In this document: piece by piece, positions 1-6,519 of the stretch
Layout: the number at the start of each line of letters is the position of its first letter
Position numbering within the stretch: the stretch's first letter is position 1
NCBI GenBank assembly: GCA_944385775.1
Contig: CALWYM010000118.1
Location: 1-12,365, forward strand
Reading direction: 5' to 3'
DNA from: an uncultured Oscillospiraceae bacterium
Lineage (GTDB): Bacteria; Bacillota; Clostridia; Oscillospirales; Oscillospiraceae
Length of the DNA stretch: 12,365 bases
Program-made: the position numbers and the translations under genes
Notes under the pieces: generated by a model
Told to the model about the DNA's origin: nothing
The model's database searches: none
Seen by the model: only the letters and a program-made list of their open reading frames with translations

Positions 1-1
1 C

Positions 2-481
2 CCATCTGCCACTTCAAGCAACGGCGGCCCCTCGGGAAGATGTACCTGCTCGGAAAAAAGCGTAAAGGCATACAGAAGCAAGCTTTCCGGTCCGCTCCTT
101 GACAGAATAGATATGTATGTTGAGGTCCAGTCCCTAAACTACGGAGAGCTGAGCGGAGATACGCCCAGAGGCGAGTGCTCCGCCGATATACAAAAGCGGG
201 TCAACGCCGCAAGACTTATTCAGCAAAAGCGATATTCTGGCTCAGGCATACAAAATAACGCCCAGATAAGCTCTACGCTTATAAGAAGCTACTGTAATCT
301 TGATTCCGCCGGCGAAAAGCTTATGGAAAACGCCTTTAACCGCCTGGGACTTACTGCGCGCTCCTATGACAGACTCCTTCGGGTGGCGAGGACCATTGCG
401 GACCTTGCCGGTGAAGAAAATATCTCACCCGTTCATCTGGCCGAGGCGATTCAGTACAGAGCATATGACTTTTCAGTGTAA
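2..481 (+). CDS. comM: ComM/YifB-type AAA+ ATPase (Mg-chelatase-like), C-terminal part
   Basis: This is a partial gene; the reading frame is open from base 2, the 5' part lies outside the window, and it ends with TAA at 479-481. The 159 visible residues contain a Cys pair (RCTC) and then LSGPLLDRIDMYVEV, the signature of the YifB/ComM family just after the AAA+ core. The C-terminus (ISPVHLAEAIQYRAYDF) matches the small helical Mg_chelatase_C domain. ComM in Haemophilus and Vibrio is a hexameric helicase that helps branch migration during natural transformation. The clostridial homologue is widespread, but its exact role there is not established. The ATPase motifs themselves are not visible. 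A strong terminator follows directly, so this is the last gene of its unit. Family assignment is confident; the competence function is carried over from other phyla. Confidence 0.88.
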   Translation, partial: PSATSSNGGPSGRCTCSEKSVKAYRSKLSGPLLDRIDMYVEVQSLNYGELSGDTPRGECSADIQKRVNAARLIQQKRYSGSGIQNNAQISSTLIRSYCNLDSAGEKLMENAFNRLGLTARSYDRLLRVARTIADLAGEENISPVHLAEAIQYRAYDFSV

Positions 482-486
482 CCGTA

Positions 487-520
487 CCCCTGACCGAAAA
501 TCGGTCAGGGGCTTTTCTTT
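487..520 (+). terminator. Intrinsic terminator after the comM-like gene
   Basis: An 11-bp perfect stem (CCCCTGACCGA / TCGGTCAGGGG, 487-497 and 501-511) with an AAA loop is followed by CTTTTCTTTT. It lies 6 bp after the stop codon and separates the comM-like gene from the peptidase operon. Confidence 0.92.
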
Positions 521-563
521 TCCCGAACCTGCATTTTTTCTTATTTTAAATTGCAAAAATCTA

Positions 564-592
564 TTCCCTTTTCTGAAATAATGTGTTATGAT
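564..592 (+). promoter_or_regulatory. Candidate promoter of the tandem M28 operon
   Basis: TATGAT at 587-592 is a good -10 candidate in an AT-rich leader. The best -35 at a 17-bp spacing (TTCCCT, 564-569) is weak, so the promoter is placed mostly by the -10 and by its position between a terminator and the ribosome binding site AAGGAGG at 632-638. A palindromic TTGCAA lies upstream at 551-556. Confidence 0.38.
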
Positions 593-645
593 ACTATACA
601 GTTGTTTTAAAGCTTCAGTAAAGAAGTTTTTAAGGAGGAAACTAT

Positions 646-1911
646 ATGATAAATAAAGAAACCTATTCCTATGAGGTTGTGAAAAAGCTCAGCTTCACAA
701 GATGGGGCGGCACCGAAGAGGAAAAGCGCGCGGCGCAGATAATAATGGACGAGATCGCCGCAGCCGGCGGCTCCGGGGAGATTATGGAGTTTAAGGTCCC
801 TGCGTACGAGTGCCAGAAGTGCACCTTTACCACCCTTTCACCTTATAAAAAGGAGATAGAGGTTATCCCCTACGGTATTTCAGGGCAGCTTCCCGAGGGC
901 GGCAAGACCTTTAAGTTCCGCTACATCGAGTCCAGTTCCGAAATAGCCTTTAAGGGCGTGGGCGACCTTTCCGATACGGCTGTTTTGATAAACGCCCTGG
1001 ACTATGATATGTATAAGCAGCTCTGCAAGCACAATGCCGGAGCTTTTGTGGTAATACATAACCTTAAGTGGTGGATGACGCCGGAAAATTCCGACCTTAT
1101 GCCCCGTCCCATGCGTGCAAAAATGCTTGAGCTGGGCAAAATCCCAGGCTTCTCAATCCGTTCCAGCGACGCTACCGAGCTTGTTCGGGACCACGTGAGC
1201 AGCGTTCACCTGGAGCTTCGTGAGACAGAGTTTGAGGCAACCAGCAGAAATGTCCTTGCAGTTATCCCCGGCACCGAGATTCCGGAGGAGAGTATCGTCA
1301 TCACAGGTCACTTTGACAGCGTTTTGATGGGTACCGGCTCCTGGGACAACGCCACCGGCTCTGCCACCCTGCTCTACCTTTATAACCATTTTATCAATAA
1401 CCCCCCGAAGCGCACGCTCCGCTTTATCTGGTGCGGCAGCGAGGAGCAGGGGCTTCTCGGCAGCAAGGCCTATGTTGCGGAGAAGAAGGAGCTTCTTGAC
1501 GAGATTAAGTTCTGCTTTAACTTCGATATGAACGGCACATGGCTTGGTCAGAACAGTGTGGGCATAACAGGCGGCGAAGACCTTAAAAACCTTGCCGAGC
1601 AGATTTGCAAGGAGGCAGGCTATTCCGCCACCTTCAGGGTAAGCGTCCATTCCAGCGACTCCGCTCCCTTTGCCGATAACGGAATTCCAGCCATCGGTCT
1701 TTCAAGGGGCACTAAGTCCTGCGAGATCCACACAAGAAACGATCTTCTCACACCAATTTCACCGGTTGCTCTCCACAGAAACGGTGAGTTTGCCGCGTTC
1801 TTCATCTCCAGAATCGCAAACAGCGCCGTAATGCCCGTTAAGAAGGGTATGCCCGATGATATGAAAAAGAAGCTGGACGTGTACTTCCAGAGAGACAAGA
1901 AGCCGGACTAA
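646..1911 (+). CDS. M28-family zinc metallopeptidase (copy 1)
   Basis: A 421-residue protein with the full ligand set of the co-catalytic two-zinc aminopeptidase M28 family: H222 and D224 in GHFDS, bridging D234 in SWDNATG, general base E266 and ligand E267 in GSEEQG, D294 in FDMNG, and H362 in CEIHTRND. The 12-residue gap from H222 to D234 matches known M28 enzymes. Residues about 60-210 form a domain before the catalytic core that resembles a protease-associated (PA) domain (GDLSDTAVLI followed by AGAFVVI). No signal peptide is visible, so it is probably cytosolic and trims peptides or amino acids; the substrate cannot be told. The start at 646 has AAGGAGG seven bases upstream. It is first in a two-gene operon, 27 bp before a close paralog. 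The C-terminus is short and charged (QRDKKPD). Confidence 0.9.
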   Translation: MINKETYSYEVVKKLSFTRWGGTEEEKRAAQIIMDEIAAAGGSGEIMEFKVPAYECQKCTFTTLSPYKKEIEVIPYGISGQLPEGGKTFKFRYIESSSEIAFKGVGDLSDTAVLINALDYDMYKQLCKHNAGAFVVIHNLKWWMTPENSDLMPRPMRAKMLELGKIPGFSIRSSDATELVRDHVSSVHLELRETEFEATSRNVLAVIPGTEIPEESIVITGHFDSVLMGTGSWDNATGSATLLYLYNHFINNPPKRTLRFIWCGSEEQGLLGSKAYVAEKKELLDEIKFCFNFDMNGTWLGQNSVGITGGEDLKNLAEQICKEAGYSATFRVSVHSSDSAPFADNGIPAIGLSRGTKSCEIHTRNDLLTPISPVALHRNGEFAAFFISRIANSAVMPVKKGMPDDMKKKLDVYFQRDKKPD

Positions 1912-1938
1912 TTACACTTATAACAGGAGAATGAAGCC

Positions 1939-3228
1939 ATGATAAATAACGAAACATATCAGTACGAATTAGTAAAAAAGCTCAGCTTCCTCCGCTACGG
2001 CGGAACAGAGGGTGAGGCAAAGGCGGCACAGATCCTTATGGACGAGATTGCCTCCTTCGGCGGCAAGGGCAGTATTGAGGAATTTCAGATCCCGGCCTAT
2101 GATCTTCATAAGTGCTCAATGAAAGTCACCGCACCATACACCGAGGAAATCGAGTGCGTTCCCTACGGTCTTTCCGGTCAGCTTCCCGAGGGCGGTGTCG
2201 AGCTTGACCTTAAATATATAGAGCTTGCCACCGATATTGACTTTATGGGTATCGGCGACCTTTCCGGCACGGCAGTTCTTATAAACACACTGGACTGGGA
2301 TATGTATAAAAAGCTCTATGAGCACCACGCGGCGGCATTTATTGTCATCGCTCAGGACAAGTGGTGGAACACCCCTGAGGATACGGACCTTGTACCGAGA
2401 AATCTCCGTGACGAGTATATGGAAATCGGCAAAATCCCCGGCTTCCAGATTCGCTCCATCACAGCTCTTAACATGGTTAAAAACGGCGCTTCAAAGGTTC
2501 ACCTTGAGCTTCGTGAGACAGAGACCACCCATACAAGCCGCAACGTAGTGGCAGTTATCCCCGGCACCGAATATCCCGATGAGAGCGTTGTGCTCACCGC
2601 CCACTTTGACAGTGTTCTGGTTGGTACAGGCTCCTGGGACAACGCCACCGGCTCTGCACTGCTTATGTACCTCTATCAGTATTTTGTGAAAAATCCTGCA
2701 AAGCGTACAATGCGCTTTGTCTGGTGCGGCAGTGAGGAACAGGGTCTTTACGGCAGCATTGCCTATATTGACCAGCACCCGGATATTATTGACGAGATAA
2801 AGATGGACTTTAACTTTGATATGAACGGCACTGTTTTGGGTCGGAACTCCATCTCCGTCACCGGCGGCGAGGACCTTAAAAACTACGTCTACCAGATGGC
2901 AGCCGAGGTTGGCTATGACGCGAATATCCGTGTGGGCGTGTCGTCCAGCGACTCCGCTCCCTTTGCCAGAAAGGGTATCCCCTCCATCGGTATCGGCAGA
3001 GGTCATATGCAGTCCTGCATTATCCACACAAGAAATGACCTTATCTATCCTCTTGGCGCCGAGGCAATGCACAGAAACGGCGAGTTTGCAAAGCTTTGCG
3101 TTTCACGTTTCACCAACTCTGTCGTACTGCCCATTAAGCGCGAGCTGCCCGACAACATTAAAAAGGATGTTGACAAGTACTTCTGGGTCGATAAGCTCTC
3201 TCAGCTTAAAAAGCCGGAAGAAAAGTAA
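1939..3228 (+). CDS. M28-family zinc metallopeptidase (copy 2, tandem paralog)
   Basis: A 429-residue paralog of the preceding gene; 35 of the first 50 residues are identical without gaps. All metal and catalytic positions are kept: H222, D224, D234, E266, E267, D294 and H363. The last is shifted by one because of a residue added in the GRGHMQSC loop. The same PA-like insert (GDLSGTAVLI, AAAFIVI) precedes the catalytic core. No signal peptide or membrane segment is visible, so cytosolic peptide hydrolysis is expected. The ribosome binding site AGGAGA (1925-1930) fits the ATG at 1939. No promoter or terminator is visible in the 27-bp gap, so it is co-transcribed with copy 1. The tail is longer and lysine-rich (SQLKKPEEK). 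Active-site loops differ (HSSDSAPFADNG against SSSDSAPFARKG), which could mean a different substrate choice; that is inference. Confidence 0.9.
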   Translation: MINNETYQYELVKKLSFLRYGGTEGEAKAAQILMDEIASFGGKGSIEEFQIPAYDLHKCSMKVTAPYTEEIECVPYGLSGQLPEGGVELDLKYIELATDIDFMGIGDLSGTAVLINTLDWDMYKKLYEHHAAAFIVIAQDKWWNTPEDTDLVPRNLRDEYMEIGKIPGFQIRSITALNMVKNGASKVHLELRETETTHTSRNVVAVIPGTEYPDESVVLTAHFDSVLVGTGSWDNATGSALLMYLYQYFVKNPAKRTMRFVWCGSEEQGLYGSIAYIDQHPDIIDEIKMDFNFDMNGTVLGRNSISVTGGEDLKNYVYQMAAEVGYDANIRVGVSSSDSAPFARKGIPSIGIGRGHMQSCIIHTRNDLIYPLGAEAMHRNGEFAKLCVSRFTNSVVLPIKRELPDNIKKDVDKYFWVDKLSQLKKPEEK

Positions 3229-3241
3229 TTTTTACCACGAT

Positions 3242-3276
3242 AAAGCCCGTATCCTAAACGGATACGGGCTTTTTTT
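3242..3276 (+). terminator. Intrinsic terminator of the M28 operon, at a convergent junction
   Basis: A 13-bp stem (AAAGCCCGTATCC at 3242-3254, GGATACGGGCTTT at 3260-3272) with loop TAAAC is followed by a T run through 3276. The run overlaps the complement of the rsmI stop codon (3275-3277). Read on the minus strand the tail is only TTTAT, so termination of rsmI there would be weaker. Confidence 0.92.
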
Positions 3277-4105
3277 ATTCCTTTACGCTTTTGTCATATA
3301 AAAGCTTTTTCGGGTAGCCGGATTTTTCCGAAACCTCCTTTACGGCGTCCTTCAGTCTCATGCCGCCGTCACGAAGTTCTTTTACTGATGCCAAAGCTTT
3401 GTCAAAATCCATGGCGGCGCCCTTTTCCCTCTTTTTCCCCTCAATTACCAGCACAAATTCCCCTCTGGGCGGCTTATTCGTAAAAATCTCCACACTTTCA
3501 CCCAAAGTTGTGTAAATCACTTCCTCGTGAAGCTTTGTAAGCTCCCGGCAAAGGGTTATTTTCCGTTCTTCCCCCAGCGTTTCCCCAAGGTCTCCAAGGG
3601 TTCTGAGAAGCTTGTGAGGCGCTTCGTAAAATACCATCGTCCGCTCTTCTCCCACTAGAGCCTCCAGCCGCTCCTTTCTGCTTTTGCTGTCCACCGGCAG
3701 AAACCCCTCAAAGGTAAATCTCCCATTAGGCAGCGCCGAAAGAGCTACCGCCGACACAACAGCGGAGGCGCCGGGGATAACAGTCACCCTAACGCCGCTT
3801 TGGGCGCACAGGCGGACCAGATCCTCCCCCGGGTCCGATATTCCGGGCATACCGGCGTCGGTAACAAGAGCGCAGCTTTCCCCGGAGAGAAGTCTTTCCA
3901 GTATTGCCCTGCCACTTGCCTCCTTGTTGTGCTCATAGTAGCTTACAATGGGCTTTTTTATGGAAAAATGGTTCATCAGCTTCATGGTGACCCGGGTGTC
4001 CTCAGCCGCAATAAAGTCAGCCTCCTCAAGAGTCTTTACCGCCCTTGGCGTCATGTCCCCGAGATTTCCGATGGGCGTTGCCACAAGATACAGCGTTGCT
4101 GCCAT
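3275..4105 (-). CDS. rsmI: 16S rRNA (cytidine1402-2'-O)-methyltransferase RsmI
   Basis: A 276-residue protein of the tetrapyrrole methylase (SAM) superfamily. RsmI methylates the 2'-OH of C1402 in 16S rRNA, tuning decoding in the ribosomal P site. Family landmarks are the N-terminal LYLVATPIGNLGD (residues 5-17), the EDTR motif (35-38), VTDAGMPGISDPG (81-93), the SAM-site PGASA (111-115), and LPNGRFTFEGFLP (125-137). The length is usual for the family. The ATG at 4105 has an AGGAGA site seven bases upstream. It sits 11 bp after the TrmN6-like gene on the same strand. In Bacillus the same pair (yabB, yabC/rsmI) is also neighbouring, so this is a conserved RNA-modification operon. Nothing is truncated. 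Confidence 0.95.
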   Translation of the reverse strand: MAATLYLVATPIGNLGDMTPRAVKTLEEADFIAAEDTRVTMKLMNHFSIKKPIVSYYEHNKEASGRAILERLLSGESCALVTDAGMPGISDPGEDLVRLCAQSGVRVTVIPGASAVVSAVALSALPNGRFTFEGFLPVDSKSRKERLEALVGEERTMVFYEAPHKLLRTLGDLGETLGEERKITLCRELTKLHEEVIYTTLGESVEIFTNKPPRGEFVLVIEGKKREKGAAMDFDKALASVKELRDGGMRLKDAVKEVSEKSGYPKKLLYDKSVKE

Positions 4106-4116
4106 TTATCTTTCTC

Positions 4117-4830
4117 CTATCTGGTAAAATGATACATTTCCTTTATTTCCCTGCTGTCGCCGCCCTTTTCGTCCAGAAGCACAAGGGTCGGCTCCACCCT
4201 GAGGGAGGGGCGACCGAGCTTTATACATTCTATAAGGAATACGGAGGGCTCCTGCTCCGGGCGGGCGGTTATAAGCCGCAGCCGCTTGGGCTCCAGTGAA
4301 AGACCGCTGAGGGTACATATCGCCTCCGCCATTCTGTGAACGGGGTACACCATGTAAAACCTGCCGCCGGTGTGAAGCAGTGAAGACGCCTTCTGGCAAA
4401 CCTCCTCCAGGGAGCAGTTCTTTTCAAGCCTGGCGGAGCTGTTAAGGGGCTTCGGAGACATGGTTCCGCTGGTTTTAAAATATGGCGGATTTGTCACCAC
4501 AATATCAAAAAGCCCCACGTCACGCTGATGCAGCAGCCTAAGGTCGGTACACAAAACCCTGCCGCGGCTTTCAAAACCGTTTAAAATAAGGTTCTGCCGT
4601 GAAATCTCCGCCGCCTCGGCTGATACCTCCGCCATGGTGGCTGTAAGGGACGGGTAATGCGAAAGCAACAGCAGAGAGATTATTCCGCTGCCGCTTCCCA
4701 AATCGAGGAACTTCTTTCCCCTCGCCGGACGGACAAAATATGACAGCACAACGCTGTCCATAGTCACGGGAAAGACCTTGTCCGTTTTTAAAAGCCGAAG
4801 TCCCCCCTGCCACAGCTCATAAGTTTCCAA
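4117..4830 (-). CDS. TrmN6/YabB-like N6-adenine methyltransferase
   Basis: A 237-residue class I SAM-dependent methyltransferase. SAM-binding motif I is FLDLGSGSGI at residues 41-50, and the catalytic NPPY of N6-adenine methyltransferases is at 114-117. The N-terminal segment LRLLKTDKVFPVTMDSVVLS matches the start of the tRNA1(Val) A37 N6-methyltransferase family (E. coli YfiC/TrmN6, Bacillus YabB). The target is therefore likely adenine 37 of a tRNA, but RNA specificity cannot be proved from sequence. I take the TTG at 4830 as start because GAGGTGA lies eight bases upstream and the family N-terminus begins there. The next gene, rsmI, follows after 11 bp, so both are one operon. A DNA methyltransferase is the alternative, made unlikely by the family N-terminus and the neighbour. 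Confidence 0.87.
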   Translation of the reverse strand: METYELWQGGLRLLKTDKVFPVTMDSVVLSYFVRPARGKKFLDLGSGSGIISLLLLSHYPSLTATMAEVSAEAAEISRQNLILNGFESRGRVLCTDLRLLHQRDVGLFDIVVTNPPYFKTSGTMSPKPLNSSARLEKNCSLEEVCQKASSLLHTGGRFYMVYPVHRMAEAICTLSGLSLEPKRLRLITARPEQEPSVFLIECIKLGRPSLRVEPTLVLLDEKGGDSREIKEMYHFTR

Positions 4831-4862
4831 AATGGCTTCACCTCAAATGCATTTCTCCGTAC

Positions 4863-4868
4863 ATTATA
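4863..4868 (-). promoter_or_regulatory. -10 box for the methyltransferase-rsmI operon
   Basis: A perfect TATAAT on the minus strand (ATTATA on the plus strand) lies about 33 bp before the TTG start, just past the ferredoxin terminator. The -35 region (TTTATT at 17 bp spacing) is weak. The position suggests transcription independent of ferredoxin. Confidence 0.5.
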
Positions 4869-4879
4869 AACTATTTTCC

Positions 4880-4919
4880 CGCAAAAATAAATACTGCGGA
4901 CCGGTCAGGTCCGCAGTAT
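4880..4919 (-). terminator. Intrinsic terminator of the ferredoxin gene
   Basis: An 11-bp perfect stem (TACTGCGGACC 4892-4902, GGTCCGCAGTA 4908-4918) with a five-base loop. Read on the minus strand it is followed by TATTTATTTTTG, a T-rich tail. It lies 24 bp after the ferredoxin stop codon. Confidence 0.88.
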
Positions 4920-4943
4920 ATATGTAATATGCTCTTTTTTCAA

Positions 4944-5114
4944 TTATTCCTCGCTGATTGCGCCTACAGGGCAGCCTGCTTCGCAAGCGCCGCAGTCAAT
5001 GCACTTGGATGCATCAACCTCATAATGCTCAGCACCCATATCAATAGCGCCCACAGGGCAGGTGCCGGCGCAGGAACCGCAAGAAATGCAAGCATCAGAA
5101 ATCTTTCTGGCCAT
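4944..5114 (-). CDS. 2[4Fe-4S] ferredoxin, clostridial type
   Basis: A 56-residue protein with two CxxCxxCxxxCP motifs (C9, C12, C15, C19 and C38, C41, C44, C48), each set binding a cubane cluster in the usual crossed arrangement. It is the small soluble electron carrier used by anaerobes with pyruvate:ferredoxin oxidoreductase, hydrogenase and similar enzymes in the cytosol. A longer frame opens with an ATG at 5129, but that ATG lies in the ribosome binding site (ATGGAGG). I choose the ATG at 5114, eight bases after GGAGG, because clostridial ferredoxins begin MA-KISDACI in this way. It is monocistronic: own extended -10 promoter upstream and a terminator downstream. It is divergent from ctsR. 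Confidence 0.96.
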   Translation of the reverse strand: MARKISDACISCGSCAGTCPVGAIDMGAEHYEVDASKCIDCGACEAGCPVGAISEE

Positions 5115-5178
5115 TATATTTACCTCCATATTAATTATTCTTTCTTTAGTGGGAATTTTCCCATCTATCTTATTAAAC

Positions 5179-5206
5179 AGTATAACACGTTTTTTTAAAA
5201 AAGCAA
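5179..5206 (-). promoter_or_regulatory. Ferredoxin promoter, extended -10
   Basis: On the minus strand TTGCTT (5201-5206) is separated by 16 bp from TATACT (5179-5184). The -10 is preceded by TG with one base between, giving an extended -10 (TGTTATACT). It lies 65 bp before the chosen ATG. Confidence 0.75.
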
Positions 5207-5368
5207 GGAAAAAGTTTTGGAAAAGGCATTATATATCCGTTATGCCCTTAATCGCACCTTCTGCCTTTCCGGTTCACTCTTTGACCTTTATTCTTTAGTC
5301 AAAATCGTGAAAAAACGCAAAAAAATTAGTATGAGTTAGAAAAAGTGAGCTTTCGTCAGATATACAAA

Positions 5369-5402
5369 GGTCAGTAAAGGTTAAAGGTCAGAGAAAGTCA
5401 AA
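5369..5402 (+). promoter_or_regulatory. CtsR operators upstream of the ctsR promoter (two dyads)
   Basis: CtsR binds tandem heptads of the type RGTCAAA separated by three bases. Here four heptads sit end to end: GGTCAGT (5369-5375), AAA, GGTTAAA (5379-5385), then directly GGTCAGA (5386-5392), GAA, AGTCAAA (5396-5402). The right dyad is the closer match to the known consensus. They lie upstream of the TATAAT box. Confidence 0.78.
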
Positions 5403-5414
5403 AATGAACTTTGC

Positions 5415-5442
5415 TTTTTTGACCTTGTGGGCGTATTATAAT
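5415..5442 (+). promoter_or_regulatory. ctsR-mcsA-clpC promoter
   Basis: A perfect TATAAT at 5437-5442 marks the -10. The -35 is poor: TTTTTT at 5415-5420 with a 16-bp spacer. The better-looking TTGACC at 5419-5424 is too close (12 bp) and instead forms an inverted CtsR heptad (TTTGACC, 5418-5424). CtsR heptads lie on both sides, as expected of a heat-inducible autoregulated promoter. Confidence 0.65.
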
Positions 5443-5453
5443 CACAGAACGAA

Positions 5454-5476
5454 GGTTAAAGAAAGTCAAAGTCAAA
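5454..5476 (+). promoter_or_regulatory. CtsR operator overlapping the transcription start region
   Basis: GGTTAAA (5454-5460), GAA, AGTCAAA (5464-5470) forms a dyad with the correct 3-bp gap. A further AGTCAAA at 5470-5476 shares one base with it. The site starts 12 bp after the -10 box, so a bound repressor would block the polymerase. Confidence 0.8.
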
Positions 5477-5517
5477 CAGAGTTTGATTTTCAAAAGTAAT
5501 GAAAAGAGGTGACACCG

Positions 5518-5967
5518 GTGGGTATAAGTGATACGATTGCCGAGTTCATAAACGGTATGCTAAAGGAGGACAGCACAGCTGAGCTCCAGCGGGCAGACCT
5601 AGCGAACCGGTTTGGCTGTGTTCCCAGCCAGATCAACTACGTAATTTCCACCAGGTTTTCCCCTGAAAGGGGCTACATAGTGGAAAGCCGCCGGGGTGGC
5701 GGAGGATACATCCGGATACGCCGGGTGCAGATGGATCCGAAACAGCTGATGATGCACACAGTAAATGCCATTGGAGACGAAATTGATTTTCGTTCTGCCC
5801 GGGCACTTATGGGAAACGCGGTGGCGTCGGCAGCCATAACGGATTCAGCCGCCAGAGTTATTCTCTCGGCAGTAACGGATACGGCTTTAAAGCCTGCGGA
5901 CAGTGAAATCCGTGATAGGCTGCGAGCCTCCATTATGAAACAAATGATTTTAAGATTGTTAAGCTGA
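5518..5967 (+). CDS. ctsR: CtsR, transcriptional repressor of class III heat-shock genes
   Basis: A 149-residue winged-helix repressor that dimerises on RGTCAAA repeats and shuts off clp genes until heat or protein stress. The DNA-binding half is strongly conserved: RADLANRFGCVPSQINYVISTRF (residues 25-47) is the helix-turn-helix, and ESRRGGGGYIRI (56-67) is the wing with the glycine-rich loop known as the thermosensor. R59 aligns with the arginine that McsB phosphorylates in Bacillus-group CtsR. A GTG at 5509 opens a longer frame, but it overlaps the ribosome binding site AGAGGTGA (5505-5512). I therefore choose the GTG at 5518, giving MGISDTI, which fits the family start. It is first gene of the operon, 16 bp before mcsA, and preceded by several CtsR operators (autoregulation). 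Confidence 0.96.
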   Translation: MGISDTIAEFINGMLKEDSTAELQRADLANRFGCVPSQINYVISTRFSPERGYIVESRRGGGGYIRIRRVQMDPKQLMMHTVNAIGDEIDFRSARALMGNAVASAAITDSAARVILSAVTDTALKPADSEIRDRLRASIMKQMILRLLS

Positions 5968-5983
5968 AAGGAGAGCTTTTATT

Positions 5984-6469
5984 ATGAAGTGCACAAATTG
6001 TGGAGAAAACAATGCTTGTTATCATTACAAATATAATATAAACGGAAAGATTACAGAGGCTCATCTCTGCGCCGACTGTGCCGCAAAGATGGAAGGAAAC
6101 GGAGAGCTTGCAAAGCTCAATGATGCGTTTAAGGACTTTGACCAGATGTTCTCTGGCTTCGACTCCATGTTCGACAGCCTTATGAACCGTCCGCTGTTTG
6201 GTTCTTTCGGCTCCTTCCCGTCTTTCTCAATGCCGGTTCTGACCTTTCCCCATCTTGCAGCGCCGGAAACCACTGAAAGAGAGGCTTCTCAGGCTGCGCC
6301 AAAGACTTCGGGCACTGGTGCGAAGGAAAGCACCCTGGATCCGGAGCTCAGCAAAAAGCGTGAGATAAACGCACTCCGTGAGGAGATGAGAGCCGCCGCC
6401 GAAAGTGAGGACTACGAAAAGGCAGCAAAGCTGAGAGACCAGATTAAGGAGCTCGAAAAGCAGTTATAA
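5984..6469 (+). CDS. mcsA: McsA-like zinc/UVR adaptor protein, short form
   Basis: A 161-residue protein. The N-terminus carries one treble-clef-like zinc site (C3xxC6 and C29xxC32, with C12 also near), in the order typical of McsA. The middle (about 45-122) is Phe/Pro/Ser/Thr-rich and of low complexity (FGSFGSFPSF). Residues about 123-161 form a UVR-type helical hairpin (EDYEKAAKLRDQIKELE), like the linker helices of UvrB and ClpC. Bacillus McsA is longer and has a second Cys-pair zinc cluster before the UVR motif; that cluster is missing here. In Bacillus, McsA activates the arginine kinase McsB and modulates CtsR and ClpC; no mcsB follows here. AAAGGAGA precedes the ATG by nine bases. The zinc-UVR architecture and position make the family call firm; the function without McsB is open. 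Confidence 0.88.
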   Translation: MKCTNCGENNACYHYKYNINGKITEAHLCADCAAKMEGNGELAKLNDAFKDFDQMFSGFDSMFDSLMNRPLFGSFGSFPSFSMPVLTFPHLAAPETTEREASQAAPKTSGTGAKESTLDPELSKKREINALREEMRAAAESEDYEKAAKLRDQIKELEKQL

Positions 6470-6492
6470 TAAGTAATACAGAGAAAAATTCC

Positions 6493-6519
6493 GCCGGGAG
6501 AACCAGTCATTCTCCCGGC
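6493..6519 (+). other. Hairpin in the mcsA-clpC gap
   Basis: A 10-bp perfect GC-rich stem (GCCGGGAGAA 6493-6502, TTCTCCCGGC 6510-6519) with a seven-base loop sits between mcsA and clpC. No T run follows (ATAATGCG), so it is not a normal terminator. It ends 7 bp before the clpC ribosome binding site (GAGGTG, 6527-6532). It could stabilise or process the mRNA, or affect clpC translation. Confidence 0.75.

Larger units (their letters stand above)
5115..5517. other. Divergent intergenic region between ferredoxin and ctsR
   Basis: This 403-bp stretch without a gene holds the ferredoxin leader and promoter on its left side and the ctsR promoter with CtsR operators on its right side. Its middle (about 5210-5350) is AT-rich. 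It contains a TTTGACC at 5280-5286 facing an AGTCAAA at 5297-5303 (inverted heptads, 10-bp gap). I see no small ORF with a convincing ribosome binding site in it. Confidence 0.7.

Noticed and set aside
2491..3072. Long open frame (193 codons) antisense to M28 copy 2, and a similar 165-codon one at 1153-1650 antisense to copy 1
   Set aside because: Both lie at matching positions opposite the paralogous catalytic domains and mirror their codon bias. They have no convincing ribosome binding site or recognisable product, so they are shadows of the real genes.
646..3228. Secreted or surface peptidase function for M28 copies 1 and 2
   Set aside because: No signal peptide, lipobox or membrane anchor can be seen at either N-terminus.
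5280..5303. CtsR control of the ferredoxin gene
   Set aside because: The heptads here are inverted with a 10-bp gap and lie more than 70 bp upstream of the ferredoxin promoter, unlike the direct 3-bp-spaced repeats CtsR uses. I regard it as part of the ctsR side or chance.
5509..5517. Earlier GTG start for CtsR
   Set aside because: It lies within the ribosome binding site AGAGGTGA; the GTG at 5518 has proper spacing and gives the family N-terminus.
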